In this document: piece after piece, positions 33,171 to 42,126 of the stretch
Position numbering within the stretch: position 1 is the first letter of the stretch
Layout: every line of letters starts with the position of its first letter
From: Paludibacteraceae bacterium
GTDB lineage: Bacteria; Bacteroidota; Bacteroidia; Bacteroidales; Paludibacteraceae
NCBI GenBank assembly: GCA_017451525.1
Contig: JAFTOD010000005.1
Span: 248,001 to 312,000, forward strand
Direction of reading: 5' to 3'
DNA length: 64,000 nucleotides
Notes under the pieces: model-generated
Database searches by the model: none
What the model was told of the DNA's origin: nothing
The model's input: only the letters and a program-made list of their open reading frames with translations
Made by a program: the position numbers and the translations under genes

Positions 33171-34492
33171 CGATACAATCCAAAATACTATACCAACTTA
33201 CCGCATGTTTCTTGCTCCTGACATCTTGCCAAGTGGGGGAGTGGCATTATGTAGATTTCACTGATATACCTTCTAAGCCAGGTATGTTCCGTGTGGTATC
33301 TCAACGCAATACCGATATGCAACAGCTCACCAGCAATCCTAATCAATTGGCTCTTTGGGGATTCAACGTGTTGGACGACACTACTCGAAATTCACAACCC
33401 AATATCCACAATCCGCAGCGTGCCTCTTCTGTTACGATGAATCATGTCGTACAGAATCTGTTGGATTTTAGCAATATGACTACCGCAATCGAACTGAGCG
33501 GCATATATCCTTCTATTGATATTGATGGTAATCCAATTACGCTTTCTGGCAAAGTTATTCTTCCTGCCAAAGGACCGATCAAGCGATATATCCTCGTGTC
33601 ACACTACACGATTGCTAGCAATGCGGAAGCGCCAAGCAACATCTTCTCTCTTGAAGGTTTATTGGTTAAGTTAGGCTATGCTCTCATCATTCCTGATTAT
33701 CTAGGTTATGGTGTTACTGCCGATCATATTCATCCTTATTTGGTAATGGACCTCACTGCTCGCAATGTCTTGGATATGTATCTCGCAGTAGTTCCGTTTC
33801 TTGAAGCGGCAGGTTATGCTCCTGAATATGATGATATCTACCTCATGGGGTATTCACAAGGCGGTGCTACCACCATGGCAGTGCAGCATCTGATTGAGCA
33901 TCACGGCGACTATGACATCAAGATTCGTCGCGTCTTTGCAGGTGGAGGACCATACGATGTGAAAGCCACTTATGACCGTTTTGTCGAAACCAATGTGACG
34001 ATGTATCCATGTGCAGTACCCATTATGATGCAGGGAATGATTGTTGGCAATAAATTGGATGTGGATATGCAACGAATGATGTTGCCATATCTCTACGAAA
34101 ATCTGGATGAATGGGTCAATAGCAAACGTTATACCACTTCTCAAATCAATGCCTTCATTGGTTCTAACACCACGAGCGATCTTTTAAGTCCGATAGGCAT
34201 GAATCGAACGAGTAAAGAGGTCTCTGAACTCTATAAAGCTATGACGAATAATTCCATTCTTACCTATTCGTGGATACCCAAGGCCCCAGTGTTTATCATG
34301 CACTCCATAGATGATGATGTGGTGCCTTATGAGAATGCAACTCGTGCCAAGAGCAAGTGGCAGGGTGCTAATATTCAGTATAGTTTAGGTCATTTTGGAG
34401 GCCATGTAGCTGCTTGTATCCGTTTTATTTACACAGTCCAAACTTTACTTATCAACGAAGAACAAGAAGAAAATGGCAATTATGATTTTTAA
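33167..34492 (+). CDS. Secreted alpha/beta-hydrolase lipoprotein, lipase-like
   Basis: A 441-residue lipoprotein (lipobox LLLTSC, about residue 21). Alpha/beta-hydrolase features: PDYLGYGVTADH, the nucleophile elbow GYSQGGATTM (Ser about residue 229), the acid in HSIDDDVVPYENA and a C-terminal GHFGGHVAA with the probable catalytic His. It resembles secreted triacylglycerol lipase/esterase (LIP-type) proteins; the substrate is unknown. It is coupled to the barrel gene upstream (4-bp overlap) and to the lipoprotein gene downstream (20-bp overlap), implying a three-protein envelope unit. Confidence 0.82.
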   Translation: MTIQSKILYQLTACFLLLTSCQVGEWHYVDFTDIPSKPGMFRVVSQRNTDMQQLTSNPNQLALWGFNVLDDTTRNSQPNIHNPQRASSVTMNHVVQNLLDFSNMTTAIELSGIYPSIDIDGNPITLSGKVILPAKGPIKRYILVSHYTIASNAEAPSNIFSLEGLLVKLGYALIIPDYLGYGVTADHIHPYLVMDLTARNVLDMYLAVVPFLEAAGYAPEYDDIYLMGYSQGGATTMAVQHLIEHHGDYDIKIRRVFAGGGPYDVKATYDRFVETNVTMYPCAVPIMMQGMIVGNKLDVDMQRMMLPYLYENLDEWVNSKRYTTSQINAFIGSNTTSDLLSPIGMNRTSKEVSELYKAMTNNSILTYSWIPKAPVFIMHSIDDDVVPYENATRAKSKWQGANIQYSLGHFGGHVAACIRFIYTVQTLLINEEQEENGNYDF

Positions 34493-35447
34493 AACTATAA
34501 ATAGGGAGTCAGTCCACAAATCTTATACCTCATATTTGTGGCAGAGCAAGGTGCTGGTTCTTTGCTCTTTGTTCTTGCTTTGCTCGTTGGCTGCTTGTAA
34601 TCCAGAAGAGATACCTGCTTCCACCAACAATGTGGAGATTTCTATTGACGTGCAGAAAGTGTCTGCGGGATATGCGCATGTCACTTTTTCTACCAACAAA
34701 CGGGCATTCTATCTCATTGGTATTCAGGCTGCTCAAGCGGATGTAGATCCTCAAAAGGTCGCAAAGCATTTCATGCTCATGGCTTTAGACCGTGCCTATG
34801 TGGACTATCTTTATTGGCGCAACCAGCAGTTGCAGCAGCTTACGCCCTTTATCGCCGATTTTGCATCTCACTCGTTGCAGTATGGTACTGTGGACCATTT
34901 CTTCACTTTCTTAGATACCGATCAGGATTATTGGGTATATGCTTTTGTGGTGGATCACACTTCCAACAAACCTGCTGGACGATTGTTTTATCAGACCATC
35001 CATACCAATGATTCAAGCCTTATTCCGATTGATTTTCACTATCGCGTAGAGGGAGCATGGGACTATGTTTATCCTATGGACAGCACGGGCGAGATTCATT
35101 CGCATATCCCATGGGTGGGCGAGACGATAGATAGTCTAACCCTTCGCCAACAAGGGTGGAATTCTCCGGGTGAATATTTCTTCCATCGTTTCACTCAACA
35201 ATACGAGAATCCCGACTCTCCTGTAAACTATGGTATTGCAGCCAAGGAGAACGATGGTGAGGGAGAGCACACTTCAAATATCAAGTTTGAAATAGGAAAG
35301 ACGTATTATACAGGTATGGCTACTTTAGATGCACCATTGGTATATCCTTTGCCAGAACATGTCTATGATATCTATCGCTTTACATGGCAGGGAGATACAA
35401 CCAATATCTATCTCACTCCTGCGGATACACTCAGTGGTTTATGGTAA
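34473..35447 (+). CDS. Lipoprotein of unknown function, partner of the lipase-like protein
   Basis: A 324-residue protein with a lipobox SLAAC (about residue 42; a start at MIFKTINRES is also possible) and a first beta-rich domain (NNVEISIDVQKVSAGYAHVTFSTN) resembling fibronectin type III-like modules of Bacteroidota lipoproteins. The C-terminal half contains GAWDYVYPMDSTGEIHSHIP and TYYTGMATLDAPLVYP. No catalytic motif is recognised. Overlapping translation with the lipase-like gene suggests a joint surface function. Confidence 0.72.
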   Translation: MAIMIFKTINRESVHKSYTSYLWQSKVLVLCSLFLLCSLAACNPEEIPASTNNVEISIDVQKVSAGYAHVTFSTNKRAFYLIGIQAAQADVDPQKVAKHFMLMALDRAYVDYLYWRNQQLQQLTPFIADFASHSLQYGTVDHFFTFLDTDQDYWVYAFVVDHTSNKPAGRLFYQTIHTNDSSLIPIDFHYRVEGAWDYVYPMDSTGEIHSHIPWVGETIDSLTLRQQGWNSPGEYFFHRFTQQYENPDSPVNYGIAAKENDGEGEHTSNIKFEIGKTYYTGMATLDAPLVYPLPEHVYDIYRFTWQGDTTNIYLTPADTLSGLW

Positions 35448-35449
35448 AC

Positions 35450-37735
35450 CTACATCGGATCCACATCGGGTAGGATGATCGTCCCTTTGCAAGCCGATTG
35501 TTGTTGCACGAAGCCGATATGTTCACGCACCAACTCTTTGGCACGCACGATATTCGCATTCGCCTCAATCGTCAAACGAATCTGCCGCACATACATATTC
35601 TGTGTGCGAGCCACAGTTGGCAATATAACTCCCGAAACGCGACGTCCGAACGCCTGCTGCAATCGCTGTTGCAACATGCTGCTTGCTGCGGTCAGTCGCT
35701 GCATATCGCGGTGCTTCAGTGTCAGCATAATCATGCGATGATCGGGTGGGAAACCAAACGCCTTTCTTTCGGCTATCTGCTCCGAGTAAAGTCCCTGATA
35801 ATCATGCGCTATCAAGTGTTGGTACAAACTATTCTTCGGGTTGAATGTCTGAATCATCACCTCACCCTGACTGCCCGTTCTACCTGCACGACCACTCACC
35901 TGTTCCAGCATCTGAAACGCATGCTCGTAGCTCCTAAAGTCAGGTTGATTCAACAGCGAATCTGCTTGCAGCACTGCCACCAGACTCACATCATTAAAGT
36001 GCAAACCCTTTGTAACCATCTGAGTACCAATCAGTATATCGACTTCGTGCTTAGCAAACCGATCAATAATCCTTTGGTAGGCATCTTTCTTTCGGGTTGA
36101 ATCCAAGTCCATTCGCAGCACGCGTGCCTCGGGGAATAGCCCTTGTATCTCCTCCTCCAGTCGTTCCGTACCAAATCCCTGCGTGCGGTACTCTGTCTTG
36201 CATTTTGGGCAATGACTTGGGGCACTGATGCTGTGTCCACAGCAGTGACAAACCAAGGTGCGATTGGCTTTGTGATAGGTCATACTCACATCGCAGTTCG
36301 GACACTTAGGCACTTCGCCACAACTTGGGCACTGCAAGAATGGCGCATACCCTCTGCGGTTCTGAAACAATATAACTTGCTTACCCTTAGCCAGTTCCTC
36401 GCGTATCCTATCTACCAATGGATCAGCAAAATGCCCATACATCTCTTTGCGATGATACTGACGTTGCAAGTCTATCATCGTGATTGTTGGTAGTTGCAAT
36501 CCTTGAAAACGCTCCGTCATCTCCACCAAACCATATTTCCCGCTCAAAGCGTTGTGATAACTCTCAATGGATGGAGTAGCCGTACCCAGCAGCACTTTCG
36601 CACCATGCCACTGCGCCATCATAATGGCTGCACTTCGGGCATGATAGCGTGGTGCAGGGTCCTGTTGCTTATAACTGGGCTCATGCTCCTCATCCACAAC
36701 AATCAATCCCAACTCACTGAATGGCAAGAAGATAGCTGACCGAGCTCCCAATATCACCCTGCCTTTACCCATTATCCCATAGGGCTCTGCCCGTCCAATA
36801 TCCAGCGTGCCGTGGCACGCATGATATATCTCCACCCTCTCCGCATTGCTAAACTTCGAATGATACACCACCAGTCTATCCCCAAACACGGCTTGCAAAC
36901 GGTCGGTCAATTGGGTAGTCAATGCTATCTCTGGCACCAGATACAGTACCTGTTTGCCTTGTTGCAATACTTCCTCAATCAGGTGGATATATACCTCTGT
37001 TTTGCCACTGGAGGTTACGCCATGTAGCAATGTCACATTCTTCTCTTGCCAACTCTTTCGTATCTCCTCTATTGCTCTACTTTGCTGACTATCAAGGGTA
37101 TGTGGCTTTTGTGTCTCGCCTTTGTATTGGCGCAAACGCGAGATAGGTCGCTCTTCTTCAAGGAATATCCCCTTGTCAATCAATGTCCGCAGAATAGCAC
37201 CGCTCACTCCTGCTTGCTCCAGCAGCAAACGCCTCTCCACTTGATAATTCTGCGCCAAACGGAGGAAATCTCGCACCAATTGTTCTTGTTTCTTAGCGCG
37301 TTTCAGTTCCCTGAACAACTGCTCTTGTGCTTCTTGTGCCAGATAGGCAGGTGCCAATTGTATGTATTGTGTAGTGGCTGCGCTGTAGTTGTCATCAATG
37401 ATTTCAGAGGGTAGGGCAGCTGCCATCACTTCGCCCAGAGTGCACATGTAATAGCTTGACAACCATTCCCATAACTTTATTTGCTCTGCCGTAACGATTG
37501 GCGTCTCATCCACTATTTGCAGCACATCGCGCACTTTCACATTGGCTGGCAATTCCCCTTCGTGCTTGCGATAGATGATACCAATGACACTCTTCTTCCC
37601 CAGCGGCACCAGTACGCGACACCCAATAGGCGCAGCCGTCCCATAGCTCGCTTCGCGAGCGTCCACTACCCGATAGGTGTACACATCCGCAATTGCCAAC
37701 GGCAAAATAATATCGTAAAGTGATTGGTTAGTCAT
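35450..37735 (-). CDS. priA: Primosomal helicase PriA
   Basis: A 761-residue replication restart helicase. It has the N-terminal 3'-DNA-binding domain, Walker A LLHGVTSSGKTEVYIHL (about residue 235), the DEEH box VVDEEHEPSYKQ, the zinc-binding Cys cluster CPSCGEVPKCPNCDVSM...CHCCGH...CPKC (about 480-520) and helicase motifs V-VI (LIGTQMVTKGLHF, EQVSGRAGR). The start MTNQSLYD at 37735 is chosen over 37777 because the promoter -7 element is at 37744-37751; the mRNA would then be nearly leaderless. It converges with the lipoprotein gene (2-bp gap, no terminator seen). Confidence 0.94.
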   Translation of the reverse strand: MTNQSLYDIILPLAIADVYTYRVVDAREASYGTAAPIGCRVLVPLGKKSVIGIIYRKHEGELPANVKVRDVLQIVDETPIVTAEQIKLWEWLSSYYMCTLGEVMAAALPSEIIDDNYSAATTQYIQLAPAYLAQEAQEQLFRELKRAKKQEQLVRDFLRLAQNYQVERRLLLEQAGVSGAILRTLIDKGIFLEEERPISRLRQYKGETQKPHTLDSQQSRAIEEIRKSWQEKNVTLLHGVTSSGKTEVYIHLIEEVLQQGKQVLYLVPEIALTTQLTDRLQAVFGDRLVVYHSKFSNAERVEIYHACHGTLDIGRAEPYGIMGKGRVILGARSAIFLPFSELGLIVVDEEHEPSYKQQDPAPRYHARSAAIMMAQWHGAKVLLGTATPSIESYHNALSGKYGLVEMTERFQGLQLPTITMIDLQRQYHRKEMYGHFADPLVDRIREELAKGKQVILFQNRRGYAPFLQCPSCGEVPKCPNCDVSMTYHKANRTLVCHCCGHSISAPSHCPKCKTEYRTQGFGTERLEEEIQGLFPEARVLRMDLDSTRKKDAYQRIIDRFAKHEVDILIGTQMVTKGLHFNDVSLVAVLQADSLLNQPDFRSYEHAFQMLEQVSGRAGRTGSQGEVMIQTFNPKNSLYQHLIAHDYQGLYSEQIAERKAFGFPPDHRMIMLTLKHRDMQRLTAASSMLQQRLQQAFGRRVSGVILPTVARTQNMYVRQIRLTIEANANIVRAKELVREHIGFVQQQSACKGTIILPDVDPM

Positions 37736-37743
37736 TTCAGCTG

Positions 37744-37751
37744 CAAAGGTA
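37744..37751 (-). promoter_or_regulatory. Promoter -7 element of priA
   Basis: The minus strand reads TAccTTTGcagc, with TTGTGCATATACA upstream. Only 8 bases separate it from the start codon chosen. Confidence 0.85.
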
Positions 37752-37819
37752 CAAAAAAAAATGTATATGCACAACAAAAACTCGTTTTTGTTGCCATAGG
37801 CTACATTTTTTTACTGTAG

Positions 37820-37860
37820 CTTCGAGGGTAGGGTGTCCTCGAAGTACGACAAAAAATACA
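37820..37860 (-). repeat. Dispersed promoter-like hairpin element, copy d
   Basis: A perfect 8-bp stem cttcgagg/cctcgaag (37820-37844) is followed by a gtacgacaaaaaatac tract shared with 20993-21013. Read on the minus strand it begins TTGCATATGTGTATTTTTTG and continues gtacttcgagg, like a promoter whose TTTG has become TTCG. Confidence 0.7.
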
Positions 37861-37977
37861 CATATGCAAGTTTTCGCCTTTCAAAAGACGATTTTAAGTA
37901 TGTTTTTCATCTTTAGAGAGAAAATTCTTATTATTTATAATTCCTCCCTCATTCTTGCACAGAATTTGAAAAGAACT

Positions 37978-38087
37978 CTATCTGTCCGCTATCTGTCCGC
38001 TGTCAACTACGGTAGATACACGGTAGATATACGATAGATATACGTTAGATACACGATAGATAAGTATAGGAGTACCATAGGAATACT
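37978..38087. repeat. 11-bp-period tandem array (10 units, 110 bp)
   Basis: Units read ctatctgtccg (twice), a decayed unit, ggtagatacac, ggtagatatac, gatagatatac, gttagatacac, gatagataagt, then ataggagtacc and ataggaatact, all in one 11-bp register. It ends about 110 bp upstream of the promoter at 38196. Confidence 0.93.
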
Positions 38088-38195
38088 GCCCCATCTCCAA
38101 TAGGCGGAACACCGTCCCATAGCCCTCATGGGTGTCCATTATCCAAAAAATAGCGATTTTTTCGCCATTTTCTTGCACACTTGCAAATTTTGTTG

Positions 38196-38203
38196 TAACT
38201 TTG
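38196..38203 (+). promoter_or_regulatory. Promoter -7 element of the ubiquitin-domain gene
   Basis: The sequence ttgtTAacTTTGcag has TTGCACACTTGCAAATTTTG upstream. It gives a leader of about 265 nt before the start codon. Confidence 0.88.
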
Positions 38204-38268
38204 CAGTCGATTAGGTAAAGTGTTACTTATCACACTATGTAAACATATATAGCGTTATAAGCCCAAAC

Positions 38269-38404
38269 TTGATTTTCTGAAACCTCGACACTTTTAGAAA
38301 TCATTAACAATTCAAGTAAGGTTTATGCACGCTCGCGTTTCCAGCGTGAGTTTTCAGTGCGTAGATTTGAATTGTTAAGGTAGTCGAGAACCTCAGAAAA
38401 TCAA
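38269..38404 (+). ncRNA. Long structured RNA in the leader of the ubiquitin-domain gene
   Basis: Nested complementary segments form one long hairpin: ttgattttctga (38269-38280) with 38393-38404, 12 of 12 pairs; ctcgac (38284-38289) with 38383-38388; ttaacaattcaa (38304-38315) with 38367-38378, 12 of 12 pairs; and a terminal cacgct (38328-38333) with 38343-38348, which competes with atgcac (38325-38330) pairing to 38357-38362. A further small stem (aagcg/cgctt, about 38409-38430) follows. It may be a cis-acting leader, a riboswitch-like element or a processed small RNA. I cannot assign it to a known RNA family. Confidence 0.72.
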
Positions 38405-38475
38405 ATTGAAGCGAACGAAGGCACACGCTTTTACTTTTAGAAACGAAATATAATTAATCATAAAAATCTTTGAGT

Positions 38476-41400
38476 ATGAAAAAACTATTACTCCTTATGT
38501 CGGCAGTCATGATCACGCTCTCCTTGTCGGCGATGCAAATCTTCGTTAAGATGCCTGATGGTAGGCACGTTACCTTAGAAGTAGAACCTACAGATCGAAT
38601 TGAAGACGTAAAGGCTCAGATTCTTGATAAAGAGGGAACCTTGCCTGTGTATTATCAACTCATTTATGCAGGTAAATGTTTGGAAGATGGCAATACCTTG
38701 CAGGATTATTCTGTCCAAAAAGATGCCACCCTATATCTTTATAATATAGGTCTTTTCGCCGTCAGTGCGGACAAGCAAGTCGTTTTCTCTCCAGGCAACT
38801 TGCAATATCATCCAGCAAATGACGAGTGGCGTTTTGCTGAGAATCAAACCGATTATATTGGCGATGCAAATAGCAATATTGCAGCCGATTATGATGGTTG
38901 GATAGATTTATTTGGTTGGAGTACCAGTGCCACTAATTTTGGTGTAAGTACTTCTATTGATTATAATGATTATTCAGGTAGTTTCGTAGATTGGGGTACG
39001 AATCAGATTGGTGCTGATGCTCCTAATACATGGCGCACTTTGTCTAAGGATGAGTGGATGTATATTTTCTACGATCGTACAAATGCACAGTCTTTGTTTG
39101 CATTAGGTAGTGTAAATGGTGTGAATGGTACTATTATCTTACCAGATAATTGGACTACTCCTGACGGTGTGAGTTTTGTAGCAAGTACTACTCAAGGTTT
39201 ATCATGGAATGGCTCATATTACTCCAATAGCAATGGCAATAATTTCTCTCATAACACTTATACTGCTGAGCAGTGGCAAACAATGGAGCAGGCAGGTGCG
39301 GTGTTCCTTCCCGCAAGTGGCTACCGCTGGGGTACGGTTGTGGACTATGTTGGCAGCATCGGCTACTATTGGTGGAGTACAGAGGGCAATAAGTACTACG
39401 CGTACGACGTGCGCTTCAGTTCCGACTACCTCGATCCGCAGTACTACTACTATCGCCACTACGCTCAAGCAGTCCGCCTTGCCAAGACATTCGTCGTGCC
39501 AACTTTCCAAGTCTTAGCGACTCCTTCAGACCTTGCATGTGGCACTGTGGAAGGTGGTGGCGTATTCAAAAAGGGGGAACAAACCACACTCAAAGCCACT
39601 GCTAATGAGGGTTACAAGTTTACTCAATGGAGCGATGGCAATACCGACAATCCACGTACCGTAACTGTCACAAGCGATGTAACTTATACGGCAGAATTTA
39701 CTAAATTAGAACAATTAAATGGACTATTCTCCGCAGGAGATGATACACAGATTTATTTCTCAAGAGGAAACTTACGCTATACTCGTTCAACCGATACATG
39801 GTCTTTTGCCACATATCAATACGACTTCGTGGGGGCTGCTAATACGAATGGCGCAGAATTGGCAGATGTGGTCGATTTGTTTGGTTGGAGTACAGATGGC
39901 AATCCTAACACCAAATGGGGCATTAGCACATCTACCAATACGGATGATTATAAAGGTGATTTCGTGGATTGGGGTACCAATGTAATAGGTGAATCGCCTG
40001 CTAATACATGGCGCACACCTACGGGCGATGAATGGATATATATATTTACGCGACGTCCTAATGCAGGGGCATTGTATGGTGTAGCGCAAGTTGCAGGGGT
40101 TAATGGATTGATTCTTTTACCAGATAATTGGACAGGTGTTAGTGGAATTACCTTCAAAAGTGGTTATCCAACTAACAATGGCAATTTCGCAGATTACCAG
40201 TCCTTTACGCTTGACCAGTGGAATATAATGGAAGCCAACGGAGCCGTTTTCCTACCACAAGCAGGTATGCGTTCAGGAACGCAAGTTACTGATTATACAC
40301 ATTATTGGGCTGCTACCAAAAAATCAGATACGAATGCCGCTTTATTGCACTTTACAGGTAGTAGAATCGTACCTGACGGAGAGAATAACATTGCATTTGG
40401 ATTTGTTGTTCGTTTGGTGCAAAGCCAAAAGAAATATACTATTACAACAGTAGCTGAGAATGGTGTTGTTACTGGAGGAGGTGTGTATGTAGAGGGTGAT
40501 TATGTAACATTGACAGCTACTGCTAATGAGGGCTACAAGTTTACTCAATGGAGCGATGGCAATACCGAAAACCCACGTACCGTAACTGCTACTGCTGATG
40601 TAACATATACCGCAGAGTTTACTGCCATTCCAACACAACATGTCTTGGTAGATGGTATATATTACAATTTCGATATAGAGAATAAAACTGCTACTGTTAC
40701 GAATAATGGCTCTGATGAGCCTTGGAATAATCCATCCTATACGGGAGATGTTGTTATTCCTGCTTCCGTAGAGTATGAGGGATATACTTTCAATGTTGTT
40801 GCAATCGGAGAGAGCGCGTTTAATATGTGTTGGGAGGTAACATCTGTTATCATTCCTGAAGGTGTGGTACGTATAGAAACAGAAGCTTTTGCAGAGTGTG
40901 AATTTAATAGCATTACATTGCCAACTTCCATCCAATCAATAGGTAGTTATGCGTTTAATTATGGCATGATGCCAATAAATAACATCACATTGCTTTCGCC
41001 TACTCCTCCTACTATAGGTGATAGGGCATTTGGTTACACCTATTCTGAGTACGATGAAATGACCTGTACAATTCATATCCCATGTGGTACATTGGAAACA
41101 TATCTTGCAGGAGAGGGGTGGGCACCATTGAGCACACAAGACGGCTTATATATTAAAGAACCAGATCCTGAAAATACATTAACCGTTGCTACCACCAACG
41201 AACAGCAAGGTGCAGCGCGTATCGTACAAAGCAATGTGTGTGATGACGATAATGCTATCATCGAAGCAGTGGCCAACTATGGCTATCATTTTGTACAATG
41301 GAATGATGGCAATACCGATAACCCTCGCAATATCGTAGTGACCGAGGACATTACTTACACCGCAGAGTTCGCTGCTAATACATATACAGTATCTACCAAA

Positions 41401-41979
41401 GTCAACGATGATGCGATGGGTTCTGTGTCAGGTGCTGGTCCATATCTCTACACAGCAGAAGCTACACTTACCGCTACAGCCAATCCATTCTATCGCTTTG
41501 TTCAATGGTCAGATGGCATTGCCGACAACCCTCGCGTAGTTATGGTAGAGAAGGATAGCCTGTTCACTGCAGAGTTCGAGATAGAAACCTTCAATGTGGT
41601 TGCTGCTTCTGGCGAACCAGACAGAGGACGTGTGAAAGTCATTCTTGTGGCAGAACCTATCGAAGGATTTGAGTTCTCGCATTGGAGTGATGATAACACC
41701 GACAACCCACGTGCTTTCTATCCTGATGGCAATCTTGAAGTATATGCATATTTCAAAATAGCATCTAGCACTCCAACCAATGTGGAGAATACTCAAATCA
41801 CTTCTGCCAAGGTCTATGGTGCAAATGGCACATTGCACGTAGAAGGTGCAGACACCAATTACTACGTTTTGGATGCTTCTGGTAAATTGATTTACACGGG
41901 TCGTCAAGAAACGTTATCATTACCTCAGGGAATGTATCTTGTAACCATAGCAGGAGAAATCCAAAAGGTAGTATTATAA
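38476..41979 (+). CDS. Secreted multidomain surface protein with N-terminal ubiquitin domain and T9SS-like tail
   Basis: 1167 residues from ATG 38476 (the TTG at 38470 is rejected because the signal peptide starts MKKLLLL). The signal peptide covers residues 1-19 and ends LSLSA. Residues 20-92 are a ubiquitin domain: MQIFVK, TLEVEP, DKEG, LIYAGK, LEDG and QKDATL align without gaps to ubiquitin; Lys6, 27, 33, 48 and 63 are kept, the C-terminal Gly-Gly is not. Then come a Bacteroidales surface module (about 93-338, [10 protein letters not shown]...DLFGWSTS), a [10 protein letters not shown]-type bacterial repeat (347-413), a second surface module (414-651), another repeat (653-721), a BspA-type LRR_5 region (722-895: [26 protein letters not shown]), three more repeats (900-1095) and a C-terminal sorting domain (1099-1167, [12 protein letters not shown]...[10 protein letters not shown]). 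Probably exported by T9SS to the surface. Role unknown. Confidence 0.9.
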   Translation: MKKLLLLMSAVMITLSLSAMQIFVKMPDGRHVTLEVEPTDRIEDVKAQILDKEGTLPVYYQLIYAGKCLEDGNTLQDYSVQKDATLYLYNIGLFAVSADKQVVFSPGNLQYHPANDEWRFAENQTDYIGDANSNIAADYDGWIDLFGWSTSATNFGVSTSIDYNDYSGSFVDWGTNQIGADAPNTWRTLSKDEWMYIFYDRTNAQSLFALGSVNGVNGTIILPDNWTTPDGVSFVASTTQGLSWNGSYYSNSNGNNFSHNTYTAEQWQTMEQAGAVFLPASGYRWGTVVDYVGSIGYYWWSTEGNKYYAYDVRFSSDYLDPQYYYYRHYAQAVRLAKTFVVPTFQVLATPSDLACGTVEGGGVFKKGEQTTLKATANEGYKFTQWSDGNTDNPRTVTVTSDVTYTAEFTKLEQLNGLFSAGDDTQIYFSRGNLRYTRSTDTWSFATYQYDFVGAANTNGAELADVVDLFGWSTDGNPNTKWGISTSTNTDDYKGDFVDWGTNVIGESPANTWRTPTGDEWIYIFTRRPNAGALYGVAQVAGVNGLILLPDNWTGVSGITFKSGYPTNNGNFADYQSFTLDQWNIMEANGAVFLPQAGMRSGTQVTDYTHYWAATKKSDTNAALLHFTGSRIVPDGENNIAFGFVVRLVQSQKKYTITTVAENGVVTGGGVYVEGDYVTLTATANEGYKFTQWSDGNTENPRTVTATADVTYTAEFTAIPTQHVLVDGIYYNFDIENKTATVTNNGSDEPWNNPSYTGDVVIPASVEYEGYTFNVVAIGESAFNMCWEVTSVIIPEGVVRIETEAFAECEFNSITLPTSIQSIGSYAFNYGMMPINNITLLSPTPPTIGDRAFGYTYSEYDEMTCTIHIPCGTLETYLAGEGWAPLSTQDGLYIKEPDPENTLTVATTNEQQGAARIVQSNVCDDDNAIIEAVANYGYHFVQWNDGNTDNPRNIVVTEDITYTAEFAANTYTVSTKVNDDAMGSVSGAGPYLYTAEATLTATANPFYRFVQWSDGIADNPRVVMVEKDSLFTAEFEIETFNVVAASGEPDRGRVKVILVAEPIEGFEFSHWSDDNTDNPRAFYPDGNLEVYAYFKIASSTPTNVENTQITSAKVYGANGTLHVEGADTNYYVLDASGKLIYTGRQETLSLPQGMYLVTIAGEIQKVVL

Positions 41980-42012
41980 TACAAATACAGACCCAACTAT
42001 AAAACCAACTAA

Positions 42013-42057
42013 CAATCCGCATAACCGAACGATTAAGTCGGTTATGCGGATTGTTTG
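42013..42057 (+). terminator. Intrinsic terminator after the ubiquitin-domain gene
   Basis: A perfect 15-bp stem (arms 42013-42027 and 42039-42053, caatccgcataaccg and its complement) with an 11-base loop is followed by TTTgctt. Confidence 0.85.
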
Positions 42058-42126
42058 CTTATGTTGAATATCTTGGAAAAACTATGGCACCCTAATTTGC
42101 TGCACGCCTATTCCCCAAAAGATATG

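Larger units (their letters stand above)
37752..38475. other. Regulatory-rich intergenic region upstream of the ubiquitin-domain gene
   Basis: About 720 bp without a gene. In order it holds a dispersed hairpin element (37820-37860), a ten-unit 11-bp array (37978-38087), a promoter (38196-38203) and a structured leader RNA (38269-38404). Confidence 0.8.

Noticed and set aside
38210-38435. The structured leader as 6S RNA
   Set aside because: It is rod-shaped like 6S RNA, but the transcript would start about 60 nt before the closing stem, and the same promoter leads into a coding gene. Not claimed without a covariance search.
38470-38475. Upstream TTG start for the ubiquitin-domain protein
   Set aside because: It would add only two residues before a standard MKKLLLL signal peptide; ATG at 38476 is better.
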